A DNA stretch of 64,000 bases, from the NCBI RefSeq assembly GCF_014202695.1, contig NZ_JACHHH010000014.1, positions 1 through 64,000 on the forward strand, given 5' to 3'. The notes beneath the pieces were generated by a model. It was not told the origin of the DNA, did no database searches, and was given only the letters and a program-made list of their open reading frames with translations. Each line of letters starts with the position of its first letter. The first letter of the stretch is position 1. Position numbers and translations under genes: made by a program. This document shows, in pieces, positions 16,673 through 25,093 of this stretch. This DNA is from Oribacterium sinus. Lineage in GTDB: Bacteria > Bacillota > Clostridia > Lachnospirales > Lachnospiraceae.

Positions 16673-17980
16673 TTACTTCTGCTCTTCTGCAAGCTTTTCA
16701 TTCATTTGTTCTGCCATCTGCTTACATGCTTCTTCCATGGTAAGCTCTCCGGTATAAACCTTGGTGATGATTTCATTATCTGCATTTTCCCAGCTTACAG
16801 TACTTCTGGAATAAGGACGAATTACCATGTCATCCATCATGTTCAGATAAGCCTGCAGGTTAAAGTTTGCACTCTTTACCCATGCATCGGAGGTTCCCTT
16901 GTAAGCGGACATGGTTACTCCAAGTTCAGCCTGCTTCTTCTGTGCCGGCTCAGATCCCAAATACTCAATCAGCTTCCATGCTTCTTCTGTGTGCTTACCG
17001 TTCTTTGCGGCAGCCCATCCTAAACCGTTGTATAAGGAAACTCTCTTACCTGTTTTAGCGTCCTTGGGAAGCTCTACAATATCGGCATTCTGCGCTGTGT
17101 ACTCATTAGCCTTATAGCTGGCAATCATCCAAGAGCCCTGAGGAACCATAGCTACCTTTCCGGACTGGAATAATACTTCCTCTCCGTTCTCGGACATAGT
17201 CTCAGCGGATGGCATCAAGCCTTCTTTAATCCAAGTATCTAAAATATTCATTCCTTCGATGGTCTTTGGATCATCCCATCCGGACTTCTTCTTATCATCA
17301 CTGATAACATATCCGCCCTTATCATAAATCAGGTTATAATATCCTGCCTGATTGTTATCCATCTTCACTGCCAAACCGTACTGAGATCCGTCAGACTTTG
17401 TCAGCTTTCTTGCGGTTTCTGTTAAATCATCCCAAGTCCAGTCGGAAGTAGGATAAGGAACCCCTGCCTCGTCGAAAAGCTTTTTATTGTACCAAATGGC
17501 AATAGTATCAACGTCCTTAGGAACTGCATAATAATGGTCATTATAGGTATAAAGTCCCCAGATATCCCCCGGATAGTTCTCTACTTTAATCTTATCGGAA
17601 GCCTTAATCTTATCTGTCAAATCCAAGAGCATATCATTACTCATATAACGCTCTGATTCATTAGAGTGCATCCAGAAAACATCCGGTAAAGATCCTCCCT
17701 GTGCTCCTGCCTCCAACATAGTCCAGTACTCATTCCACTTTACAACGGAAATCTTGGTCTTGATTCCGGTCTCCTTAGTGAAATCATCTAAAATCTCCTT
17801 AAGTCCCGGTTCCTGGTTGGTATCCCAAATTGCAACGGAAAGCTCGTCAGAGGAAGCTCCCTGCTCACCGCTTCCGCTTGCTGTACTCTCGGAAGAAGAG
17901 CTCTTGCTTCCGCCGCAAGCAACCAATCCCAGAGCCATAAGCCCCATCACTACTGATACCGCTAAACTTCTTTTTTTCAT
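16673..17980 (-). CDS. Sugar-binding lipoprotein, copy 2
   Basis: A 435-residue solute-binding lipoprotein with lipobox LVAC (Cys22) and a Ser-rich linker. From the DTNQEPGL segment to the end it closely parallels copy 1, including MHSNESERYMSN and VSWENAD/VSWEDAN near the C-terminus. It is the promoter-proximal gene of the operon. The pair looks like a tandem duplication that has diverged, possibly for different alpha-galactosides (inference). Ribosome site TTTAGGAGGAAAAG. Confidence 0.9.
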   Translation of the reverse strand: MKKRSLAVSVVMGLMALGLVACGGSKSSSSESTASGSGEQGASSDELSVAIWDTNQEPGLKEILDDFTKETGIKTKISVVKWNEYWTMLEAGAQGGSLPDVFWMHSNESERYMSNDMLLDLTDKIKASDKIKVENYPGDIWGLYTYNDHYYAVPKDVDTIAIWYNKKLFDEAGVPYPTSDWTWDDLTETARKLTKSDGSQYGLAVKMDNNQAGYYNLIYDKGGYVISDDKKKSGWDDPKTIEGMNILDTWIKEGLMPSAETMSENGEEVLFQSGKVAMVPQGSWMIASYKANEYTAQNADIVELPKDAKTGKRVSLYNGLGWAAAKNGKHTEEAWKLIEYLGSEPAQKKQAELGVTMSAYKGTSDAWVKSANFNLQAYLNMMDDMVIRPYSRSTVSWENADNEIITKVYTGELTMEEACKQMAEQMNEKLAEEQK

Positions 17981-18109
17981 CTTTTCCTCCTAAAGCGCAA
18001 GAGCCTCCGCACAAAAACCTTCCCGGAATCAGCTTCAAAAAAGCATACCCAAATCGGTTTCGAAAAAATCTTTCTTCTCCAGCTTCGCTCTTGAAAACAA
18101 TATTCTACC

Positions 18110-18144
18110 CCATATTATACTTCCGGCAGGAAAATATAATATGG
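18110..18144 (-). promoter_or_regulatory. Promoter with overlapping inverted repeat, raffinose operon
   Basis: TATAAT (minus, 18114-18119) has no recognisable -35 at the right distance, as expected for an activator-dependent promoter. A 15-bp inverted repeat (CCATATTATACTTCC and its near mirror) spans the -35 to -10 region. Confidence 0.6.
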
Positions 18145-18177
18145 AAAAATGTTGTGATAATACAGAAAAATGTTATG
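18144..18177 (-). promoter_or_regulatory. Probable AraC-type activator half-sites
   Basis: Two direct repeats GAAAAATGTTGTG (18144-18156) and GAAAAATGTTATG (18165-18177), exactly 21 bp apart, lie directly upstream of the -35 position of the operon promoter. Direct repeats with two-helical-turn spacing next to -35 are the classic arrangement for AraC-family activators. The distal repeat overlaps the last codon of ptsI. Confidence 0.6.
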
Positions 18178-19810
18178 GGATTCTGTCATATTCTTTGCTA
18201 CTGTCACAGCAAAGAATTTTCTTCTTTATCGGCAAGATGGAAGGCCCGTTCATGGACAATTTATCCACTCCCAGATGAAGAAAGAAAGCGGTGAAATCCG
18301 GGTCAGCAGCAAATTCTCCGCAGACTCCCACCGATATTCCCGCCTGCTTTCCCTTTTCCGCCACTTCTTTGATGGCTCTCAGAATAGCAGGATGCTTTTT
18401 ATGATAAAAACTGTGTACCATGGCATTTTGTCTGTCTATCGCCAAAAGATACTGGGATAAGTCATTGGTACCGATAGAGAAAAAATCAAGCTCTTTGGCC
18501 AAGTCTTCTGCTATAAAGACTGCAGCAGGAGTTTCAATCATCACCCCTAAGGGTATTCTTTCCGCCATAGGAACCCCTTGTTTTTCAAGTTCTGTCCTGC
18601 ATTTGTGAAATAAGGCTTTGCTTTCTCTGACTTCTTCCAAACTACTGATCATCGGAAGCATTACCGAAAGCTTACCGTAGGCAGAAGCCCGCAATAAGGC
18701 TCTGATTTGTGTACAGAACATTTCCTTTTCCGTAAGGCAAAATCGAATCCCCCGAAGACCTAGAGCAGGATTTTCCTCCTTTGCACCGGCATGATAGGAA
18801 AGAATCTTATCCGCTCCCAAATCACAGGTTCGAATAATGACTTCTCTTCCTTTCATTTCCTCCAAGATTTCCCGATAGCTTTGAAACTGTGTTTCCTCGG
18901 AAGGAAGCTTGCCTTCCTCTAAAAATAAAAATTCCGTACGATACAGACCGATTCCTTCAGCACCGGATTTTAGCAGCTTTTTGGCATCTACCGGAGACGA
19001 CATATTGCCATATAATTTTATGTGCTTTCCGTCCAAACTAACACATTCCTCATCTCTCAGTTTTTCAAGCTCTTGCCGTTCTTCTTTCTTTTTTTCCATA
19101 AGCTCCCGGTAATAAGCCAGCACTTCCTCCGTAGGAGAAAAATAAGCCACCGCTTTTTCACCATCAATAATACAGTATTCTCCGTCTTCTATTCCCCTCA
19201 GCCCTTTACATTGTACCAAAGCCGGGATTCCCAAGGATGCCGCCAGAATCGCCGTATGACTTTGTAAGGATCCCTTCTCCGTAATAAATCCCAACAGCTT
19301 ATCTTTCGGAAAACGAATGGTGTCCGATGGCCCAAGGTCCTCTGCCAATAAAACACAAGGCTCTTCCTTGGTTGCGACTTCCTTTCCGCTTAAAATAGAA
19401 AGCATCAAGTTCAGAATATCCTGCATATCCTCCGCACGTTCCCGAAAATATGGATCCTCCATACGCCGAAAAAGCTTTTCCTGTTTAGTAAAGGCTTTTT
19501 TCACCGCATATTCCATGGTATGACCCTTTTGTACCAAGCTAAATACACTGTTTTGCAGAATTTCATCGGAAAGCATCAACGCATGAACCGAAAATATCTT
19601 TGCATCCTCATTCTGCATTTCCAAAAGAGCCTTTTGATAAAATTCCTCTTCCTTCGCTATTGACTTTAAAAAGGCTTCTTTTCCCCTCCTTTTTTCCTCC
19701 TCTATACCTTCTCCGGATTTTTTCAGGTAGGAAAATTGAAGCTTCCTTTTAAAATGTACCGGTCCCATGGCAATGCCTGAAAAGGCGGAAAGTCCTTCCA
19801 GTATCTTCAT
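18173..19810 (-). CDS. ptsI: PTS enzyme I
   Basis: A 545-residue phosphoenolpyruvate-protein phosphotransferase that starts the PTS cascade by phosphorylating HPr. The active histidine is His185 in GSLQSHTAILA. PEP-binding motifs follow (YRTEFLFLE, IRTCDLGADK, GVMIETPAA, GTNDLSQYLLAIDR) and the catalytic Cys sits in GVCGEFA near the C-terminus. It is 12 bp downstream of the amylosucrase-type gene and has no HPr gene beside it. EI inside a sucrose/raffinose cluster is uncommon; ptsI usually sits with ptsH. Confidence 0.93.
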   Translation of the reverse strand: MKILEGLSAFSGIAMGPVHFKRKLQFSYLKKSGEGIEEEKRRGKEAFLKSIAKEEEFYQKALLEMQNEDAKIFSVHALMLSDEILQNSVFSLVQKGHTMEYAVKKAFTKQEKLFRRMEDPYFRERAEDMQDILNLMLSILSGKEVATKEEPCVLLAEDLGPSDTIRFPKDKLLGFITEKGSLQSHTAILAASLGIPALVQCKGLRGIEDGEYCIIDGEKAVAYFSPTEEVLAYYRELMEKKKEERQELEKLRDEECVSLDGKHIKLYGNMSSPVDAKKLLKSGAEGIGLYRTEFLFLEEGKLPSEETQFQSYREILEEMKGREVIIRTCDLGADKILSYHAGAKEENPALGLRGIRFCLTEKEMFCTQIRALLRASAYGKLSVMLPMISSLEEVRESKALFHKCRTELEKQGVPMAERIPLGVMIETPAAVFIAEDLAKELDFFSIGTNDLSQYLLAIDRQNAMVHSFYHKKHPAILRAIKEVAEKGKQAGISVGVCGEFAADPDFTAFFLHLGVDKLSMNGPSILPIKKKILCCDSSKEYDRIP

Positions 19811-19822
19811 AAACTTTCCTCT

Positions 19823-21805
19823 TTAGACAAAGGAGGTTTTCAACCACAAAAATCCATGGGCAGGAAGAACAAGGTCTCTTGCTTTACAGGACTTTCCGGA
19901 AAGTAGATCCACATAATCCTCCACTTCGGACACATAGGCCACCTGCTCGGATCTGGCAAAGTTGTAGAAGCAAAGAATCTTTTCTCCTTCATAATATCTT
20001 CCAAAGGCAAGGACATGGATGTTCTTTGTATCAATTATCCAAGTATCCGCCATGGTTGAAAATGCTTTATGCTTTCTTCTTAAATCCTCTAGCTCCTTCA
20101 AACCGGTGAAAATCTTTTCTTCTATACTGCCCTTTTTCTTTCTCTTCTCCGCCTTTTCCCATGGGAAATTTCCACGATGAAGATAACGGGAATCCACTTT
20201 TTTAATATCATCCTCATGATAGCTGTAGTCATTTTCCTGTCCAATCTCATCTCCGGAATAAAGTACCGGTATACCGGACTGACTCAGCAAAAAGGCATGG
20301 AGCATTAAGTCAAGCTGCAAAGCCTCTTTGATTTTATGCTCATCCTTTTCATAGGCAGCCGCTTCCAATCCGCAAAGAGATGCGGTGGTACCGCAGAGTC
20401 TGGCATCTCCCCGTACCGGATCATCATTATACAGCTCTCCTCTTGCATCGGAATCCTCCGTAAAGCCTCTGAAATAAGCATTTAAAAAGGCTTTATGCGG
20501 AATCTCCGTAATGGAAAACTGCTCCAGGAAAGCGTAGTCCAGTCCCCAACCGATATCATCATGACAACGAAGGTAATTCAGAAATACCATGTCCTTCGGA
20601 AGGGCAAAGACCTGTCCCAGCTGATGCTGCATCAAACGGGTATCCTGGGTAGCTACGGTATGCCAGGTAGATGCCATAGTGGTAACATTATACAGCATGT
20701 GACACTGGGGCTTCTCCAGACTTCCAAAGTAAGGAACTACCTTTTGAGGCTCCATTACCACTTCTCCCAAAAGCAATACACCGGGAGCCACTATTTCCAT
20801 CGCCATACGGAAGATGCGAACTAATGTATGTACCTCCGGAAGGTTTCGACAGTTTGTACCCAGCTTTTTCCAAATATAAGGAACCGCATCCAGGCGGAAA
20901 ACATCCGCTCCCTGATTACACAGGAAGAGCATATTTTCCAACATATCATTTAAAACCGTAGGATTCCCATAGTTCAAATCCCACTGATACGGATAAAAGG
21001 TAGTCATAACAACCTTTTTCGCTTCTTCACAATAGGTGAAATTACCGGGAGCGGACTCCGGAAAAACCTGAGGAACTGTACGTTCAAATTCATTGGGAAG
21101 CCCCCAGTCATTAAACATAAAGAAACGATCCTGAAATTCTTGTTCGCCGTTCTTGGCACGTTTTACCCACTCATGTTCCTCGGAGCAATGGTTCATGACA
21201 AAATCCAAACAAACACTGATTCCTTCTTCATGGCAGACAGAACATAAACTCTTAAGATCATCCATAGTTCCCAATTCCGGTTGAACCTTGTGGAAATTGG
21301 ATACCGCATACCCCCCGTCAGACTTTTCCTTTGGACTCTCCAGAATAGGCATCAAATGCATATAATTAAAGCCACATTCCTTAAGGTAAGGAATCCTTTT
21401 TTCCACGCCCTTTAAGTCTTTTCCGAAGCAATTGGTATATAAAAGAACTCCGATAAGGTTGTTTCCTTTAAACCACTGGGGCTTTCTCATTCTTTCTTGG
21501 TCTAATGCTCTAAGCTCAGGAGACCGTTCTCTGGCATATTTATCCAAAAGAGAAAGAAAATATTGAAAGGATTGTTCATTGCTTCTATACAGCTCATAAT
21601 ATAGCCATTTCAACTCATCCATATGGGTAGCCAGACGGTTCTGATAAGCCGTAATATAGTCATCCTGAACTTCCTCTACCGTATTCGTTACCTTCGTTTT
21701 CACTGCATTGGGCTCCAATGCTCTCAGCCTCTTTTCGGTGCATTCTTCTATCTTCATCTTATCTGTTTTATGCTCTTTGCTACCCGTTTCCTTTTTCTTC
21801 CCCAT
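19823..21805 (-). CDS. Amylosucrase-family GH13 enzyme
   Basis: A 660-residue GH13 subfamily 4 protein that acts on sucrose, either polymerising its glucose into alpha-glucan (amylosucrase) or hydrolysing it. Catalytic residues: nucleophile Asp306 in FRLDAVPYIWK, acid/base Glu348 in LLLGEVV, and the stabiliser Asp416 in RCHDDIGWG. The segments DFVMNHCSEEHEW and TTFYPYQWDLNYGNP are characteristic of amylosucrases. A charged 45-residue N-terminal leader precedes the domain. No signal peptide, so it is intracellular. With fructokinase opposite, it completes raffinose breakdown. Confidence 0.88.
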   Translation of the reverse strand: MGKKKETGSKEHKTDKMKIEECTEKRLRALEPNAVKTKVTNTVEEVQDDYITAYQNRLATHMDELKWLYYELYRSNEQSFQYFLSLLDKYARERSPELRALDQERMRKPQWFKGNNLIGVLLYTNCFGKDLKGVEKRIPYLKECGFNYMHLMPILESPKEKSDGGYAVSNFHKVQPELGTMDDLKSLCSVCHEEGISVCLDFVMNHCSEEHEWVKRAKNGEQEFQDRFFMFNDWGLPNEFERTVPQVFPESAPGNFTYCEEAKKVVMTTFYPYQWDLNYGNPTVLNDMLENMLFLCNQGADVFRLDAVPYIWKKLGTNCRNLPEVHTLVRIFRMAMEIVAPGVLLLGEVVMEPQKVVPYFGSLEKPQCHMLYNVTTMASTWHTVATQDTRLMQHQLGQVFALPKDMVFLNYLRCHDDIGWGLDYAFLEQFSITEIPHKAFLNAYFRGFTEDSDARGELYNDDPVRGDARLCGTTASLCGLEAAAYEKDEHKIKEALQLDLMLHAFLLSQSGIPVLYSGDEIGQENDYSYHEDDIKKVDSRYLHRGNFPWEKAEKRKKKGSIEEKIFTGLKELEDLRRKHKAFSTMADTWIIDTKNIHVLAFGRYYEGEKILCFYNFARSEQVAYVSEVEDYVDLLSGKSCKARDLVLPAHGFLWLKTSFV

Positions 21806-21921
21806 ACTGATATCCCTTTCTATTATAGCTTTTCTAGAAGGTAAAGACTTGACCTCTCCAAGCGCTCATCTTCCAAGATGCCTGAAAAACTAACTCTTTT
21901 CTTCTTTGGAACATTTTCCTC

Positions 21922-21950
21922 ATTATACCCTAAAGCAAAATAAGCAACAA
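21922..21950 (-). promoter_or_regulatory. Promoter of the amylosucrase-ptsI operon
   Basis: On minus TTGTTG (21945-21950), 17-bp spacer, TATAAT (21922-21927), with a ~110-nt leader. The region 21806-22180 is the divergent control region with the fructokinase gene. On plus a weaker ATTGCA-16-TATACA pair ends near 22078. No operator was recognised. Confidence 0.65.
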
Positions 21951-22180
21951 GGAAAAGTGAAACAGAGGATACACTTTGTTTCTATTTAATAAAATAAAAT
22001 ATTCAACTTATACAAAAAGCATGGATAATCAAAAGAAAAAGGGAATAGACATTGCATTTTTGTCAAGCATTCTATACACTGAAGGGAAAAGAAATTGTAG
22101 AGTTTTCTGCATTCCATCATAAGCAAGGAAGCCGAAATTATATTCGGGTTTCTTGTTCAGAATTAAAGCGAGGTAAATAT

Positions 22181-23071
22181 ATGTATTACGGATCCCTAGA
22201 AGCCGGTGGAACTAAGATGATTTGTGCCGTTTGCGAGGAGAACGGAAAGATTATTGAGCAGGTTTCCATTCCCACCTTAAGCCCGGAGGAGACCATTCCT
22301 AAAATTATCGATTATTTTAAGGATAAAGACATTGTCGCCCTGGGTGTAGCCTGCTTCGGTCCCATCGATTTGCATAAAGATTCCAAAACCTATGGCTATA
22401 TTACCAGTACCCCAAAGCTCAAGTGGCAGAACTATCCTCTGATTCCTACTTTACAAAAGGCTTTATCCATTCCCATGGGCTTTGATACGGATGTAAACGG
22501 TTCTCTTCTGGGAGAGATTTCCTTCGGTTCCAGTAAGGGGCTGGAAAATGCCATTTACATTACCATCGGTACCGGAATCGGCGGCGGCGTTATCAGTAAT
22601 GGAAAATTACTGCACGGTATGTTACACCCGGAGCTCGGACATATGCTCTTGGTTCCCCATCCGAAGGATTCCTTTGCGGGAAACTGCCCCTTCCACAAGA
22701 ATTGTTTTGAAGGTATGGCCTCAGGCCCTGCTCTTGAAAAAAGATACGGAAAGAAAGGCATTGAACTGGTAAATCAAAAAGAAGTATGGGAAATTGAGGC
22801 ATACTACATCGGTCAGGCTCTATGTAATCTGATCTTAACCCTCAGTCCGGAGAGAATTATTCTGGGAGGCGGCGTAATGCATCAGGAACAGCTCTTTCCT
22901 TTAATTCGTAAAGAAGTAGCCGCCCAGTTAAATGACTATCTGAAAACCAAAGAATTAGCAGATTTAGACCATTATATCGTCCCTGCCAGCTTAAACGACA
23001 ATCAGGGTATACTGGGTTGTTTACAGCTTGCCATCGATGCAAAGAAAGAAAGTAGCTTGAATTTAAAATAA
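22181..23071 (+). CDS. ROK-family fructokinase
   Basis: A 296-residue ROK sugar kinase, most like ScrK/GmuE fructokinases. Features: N-terminal SLEAGGTKMICAV phosphate loop, FGPIDL, the GTGIGGGVISNGKLLHG signature, and the zinc site HPELGH...CPFHKNCFEG. It would phosphorylate fructose released from sucrose. Start chosen at 22181, where GCGAGGT precedes ATG and the ROK fold begins; the frame is open further upstream to 22052 without homology. It leads a plus-strand pair with the CLC gene. Confidence 0.9.
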   Translation: MYYGSLEAGGTKMICAVCEENGKIIEQVSIPTLSPEETIPKIIDYFKDKDIVALGVACFGPIDLHKDSKTYGYITSTPKLKWQNYPLIPTLQKALSIPMGFDTDVNGSLLGEISFGSSKGLENAIYITIGTGIGGGVISNGKLLHGMLHPELGHMLLVPHPKDSFAGNCPFHKNCFEGMASGPALEKRYGKKGIELVNQKEVWEIEAYYIGQALCNLILTLSPERIILGGGVMHQEQLFPLIRKEVAAQLNDYLKTKELADLDHYIVPASLNDNQGILGCLQLAIDAKKESSLNLK

Positions 23072-23093
23072 CAACATAGGGAAGTTTAGAACA

Positions 23094-24422
23094 ATGAATG
23101 CGCAAAATGAAGCAATACCAGAAAGCAAAAAAAACAACAGCAGGAAAGAGAAAAATCAAAGCAGATTAGCAAAGCTTGAAAAAGTAAAGGAGACCTATAA
23201 AAACGGTTTAAAATGGATTCTGCTGGGTATTCTTACCGGTGCTGTTGTAGGCAGTATTTCCGCCTTCTTTGCCCATGGTATCGTACTGGCTTCCGCATTC
23301 CGGGTAAAGCACCCCCAGCTTCTTTTTGCCCTCCCCTTTGCCGGACTTCTTTTGGTCTTCGCATACAGCATTCTGTCTGACAAAAACAAAAAGGGTACCA
23401 ATCTGGTGATTGAGTCGGTGCGAAGAGGAGAAAAGTTGCCGGTGGAAATGGCTCCTCTGATTATTTTCAGCACTGTGCTTTCCCATCTCTTCGGCGCTTC
23501 CGTAGGTCGGGAAGGTGCCGCTTTACAAGTAGGGGGCTCTCTAGGCTCCAGTATCGGCAGAGTTTTACATCTTTCTGAGAAAGAGCAAAGAAGAATTATG
23601 ATGTGCGGAATGAGTGCAGCTTTTTCCGGGCTCTTCGGTACCCCGATAGCGGCCGCTATCTTTGCCATAGAGCTCTGCACCGTAGGCAGTATTTACTATA
23701 CCGCCTTACTCCCCTGTACCGTTTCAGCCTTAACAGCCCATTTTTTTGCGGAAAAGGTCATTCATGCGGAGGAACCGAATCTTGCCCTTTCTCTGATGGC
23801 GGAAATGGATTGGTCCTCCGCCCTATATACTCTTCTGCTGGCTATTGCCGCCGCTTTGGTAAGTATAGTATTTGTCTCCTGCGCCCATAAAGCAAAGGAT
23901 TTATTTAGCAAATACTTTCCAAATCCTTATCTACGTATTTTTGTAAGCGGAGCCATCGTTCTCCTTGCCACTTTGGCGCTAAACACCAATATCTATAACG
24001 GAACCGGTATTCAGCTGATTACGCAAACGATTCATGAACCCGGAACAAAGATTTTTCTCTTTGCCTTTTTCTTGAAAATTCTCTTTACTTCCGTTTCTCT
24101 TGGGGGCGGATTTCAGGGTGGAGAGATTGTTCCTTCCTTGTTTATAGGAGCAACGCTGGGCAATGCATTAAGCCGATTTTTGCCATTGGACCCTTCTCTA
24201 TGTGCGGCACTGGGAATGACTGCCCTCTTCTGCGGCGTCACCAACTGTCCTCTGACCGCCTTACTCATCAGCTTTGAGCTATTCGGCTTCCAGGCCTCTT
24301 CCTACTTCCTTTTAGCCATAGCCATCAGTTATCTTTTCTCAGGGAATTACGGACTTTATCACAGCCAAAAAATACTCTTTTCCAAAACAGAGGAAGAAGA
24401 AATAAATGAGCATACCCATTAG
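23094..24422 (+). CDS. CLC-F type fluoride/proton antiporter
   Basis: A 442-residue CLC-family membrane protein. The gating glutamate is Glu140 in GREGAALQVGGS. Instead of the chloride motif GSGIP it has GTNLVIESVRRGEKLPVEMAP. It also has GGGFQGGEIVP and GVTNCPLTALLISFELFG. These replacements are those of the fluoride-exporting CLC-F branch. It begins 22 bp after the fructokinase gene, so the two are probably cotranscribed. I found no fluoride riboswitch in front. A charged ~35-residue N-terminal tail precedes the first helix. Confidence 0.82.
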   Translation: MNAQNEAIPESKKNNSRKEKNQSRLAKLEKVKETYKNGLKWILLGILTGAVVGSISAFFAHGIVLASAFRVKHPQLLFALPFAGLLLVFAYSILSDKNKKGTNLVIESVRRGEKLPVEMAPLIIFSTVLSHLFGASVGREGAALQVGGSLGSSIGRVLHLSEKEQRRIMMCGMSAAFSGLFGTPIAAAIFAIELCTVGSIYYTALLPCTVSALTAHFFAEKVIHAEEPNLALSLMAEMDWSSALYTLLLAIAAALVSIVFVSCAHKAKDLFSKYFPNPYLRIFVSGAIVLLATLALNTNIYNGTGIQLITQTIHEPGTKIFLFAFFLKILFTSVSLGGGFQGGEIVPSLFIGATLGNALSRFLPLDPSLCAALGMTALFCGVTNCPLTALLISFELFGFQASSYFLLAIAISYLFSGNYGLYHSQKILFSKTEEEEINEHTH

Positions 24423-24442
24423 GTATGCTCATTTATTTTCTT
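24394..24442 (+). terminator. Terminator overlapping the CLC stop codon
   Basis: A 23/21-nt near-perfect inverted repeat. The left arm is the last eight codons of the CLC gene (ending GAGCATACC) and the right arm (GGTATGCTC onwards) lies just after the stop, followed by a T-rich tract. Confidence 0.75.
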
Positions 24443-24478
24443 AACGAGTTTCCTTCGCAGTGCGCGAGGTATCTCATT
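24443..24478. repeat. AACGAG palindrome, copy 2 (diverged)
   Basis: Begins AACGAG and ends CTCATT around a GC-rich centre, aligning with the copies at 16.6 and 61.3 kb but with several mismatches. It ends exactly at the stop codon of the minus-strand small ORF. Confidence 0.6.
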
Positions 24479-24699
24479 TAGCCTTTTTTAAAACGGTTTG
24501 CCAAGCCCTTATCCTCCGGCTTAACCCGCAGATTAGTAACTTTCTCTTCTTCCCCCGGCCTTTGAATCTTTAATTCCAGAATGGTTCCTTCCGGTAAGCC
24601 CTTACCAAATTCTATTTGTAGGAACTTAGCTACCTTGGGGTGGTTTGCCTGAAAATCATCCAAATCTCTACTAAACTGCATTAACTCCATGGGATTCAT
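24478..24699 (-). CDS. Small conserved-looking protein, unknown
   Basis: A 73-residue soluble protein, rich in charged residues, with no transmembrane segment or known motif (MNPMELMQFSRDLDDFQ... NRFKKG). A good ribosome site (AAAAGGAG, 7 bp before ATG) supports it as a real gene. It stands alone between the CLC gene (convergent) and the ttcA-like gene (divergent). No function can be assigned. Confidence 0.65.
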   Translation of the reverse strand: MNPMELMQFSRDLDDFQANHPKVAKFLQIEFGKGLPEGTILELKIQRPGEEEKVTNLRVKPEDKGLANRFKKG

Positions 24700-24985
24700 G
24701 TCATTTCTCCTTTTCTTGATAATTCAAATTACTTCTCCACTACTCGATAAGCATCCAACATGACAAGCACTCTTCTTTGCATAATGCTTTCAATGCTATC
24801 ATTACTTTATGCTGTTTTGATTTATGTTAGCCTAGGCTAATATTTTCTAAAAGAGCATAGCCTAAGTTCCTTTTTCTGACAAGTATTATTTTGCCTCTCT
24901 TAGCTTTATTGTCCCCTTGATCGTCTTTCCTTTCCCTTTCCGACTATTCTATACCTTAGGCTATATCTTCATAATATGCTTTATT
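24700..24985. other. Non-coding region with three TAGCCTA-core sites
   Basis: No credible gene here. It holds a perfect 14-bp palindrome TTAGCCTAGGCTAA (24827-24840) and a pair of perfect 10-bp inverted repeats, ATAGCCTAAG (24857-24866) and CTTAGGCTAT (24955-24964). The shared core suggests binding sites for one regulator or a folded leader. Confidence 0.45.
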
Positions 24986-25014
24986 TTGCTTCCATAGTCT
25001 CTTTATGCTATACT
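24986..25014 (+). promoter_or_regulatory. Promoter of the rhodanese-TtcA gene
   Basis: TTGCTT (24986-24991), 17-bp spacer, TATACT (25009-25014); predicted start about 25021. Confidence 0.65.
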
Positions 25015-25022
25015 GCTTCGGT

Positions 25023-25064
25023 GTATTTTAAAAAGAATACTGTGATTATTTTAAAAAGAATACT
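25023..25064 (+). promoter_or_regulatory. Twin 18-bp operator-like repeats
   Basis: TATTTTAAAAAGAATACT occurs twice, identical, 23 bp apart (25024-25041 and 25047-25064). Each has partial dyad symmetry (GTATT...AATAC in the first copy). They sit at and just after the predicted transcription start, the usual place for repressor sites. Confidence 0.55.
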
Positions 25065-25093
25065 TCTATTACATTATTGAGAAGGACTGAAAC

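Noticed and set aside
23072-23093. Fluoride riboswitch before the CLC gene
   Set aside because: Only 22 bp separate it from fructokinase, and no riboswitch-like sequence was seen there or before fructokinase.
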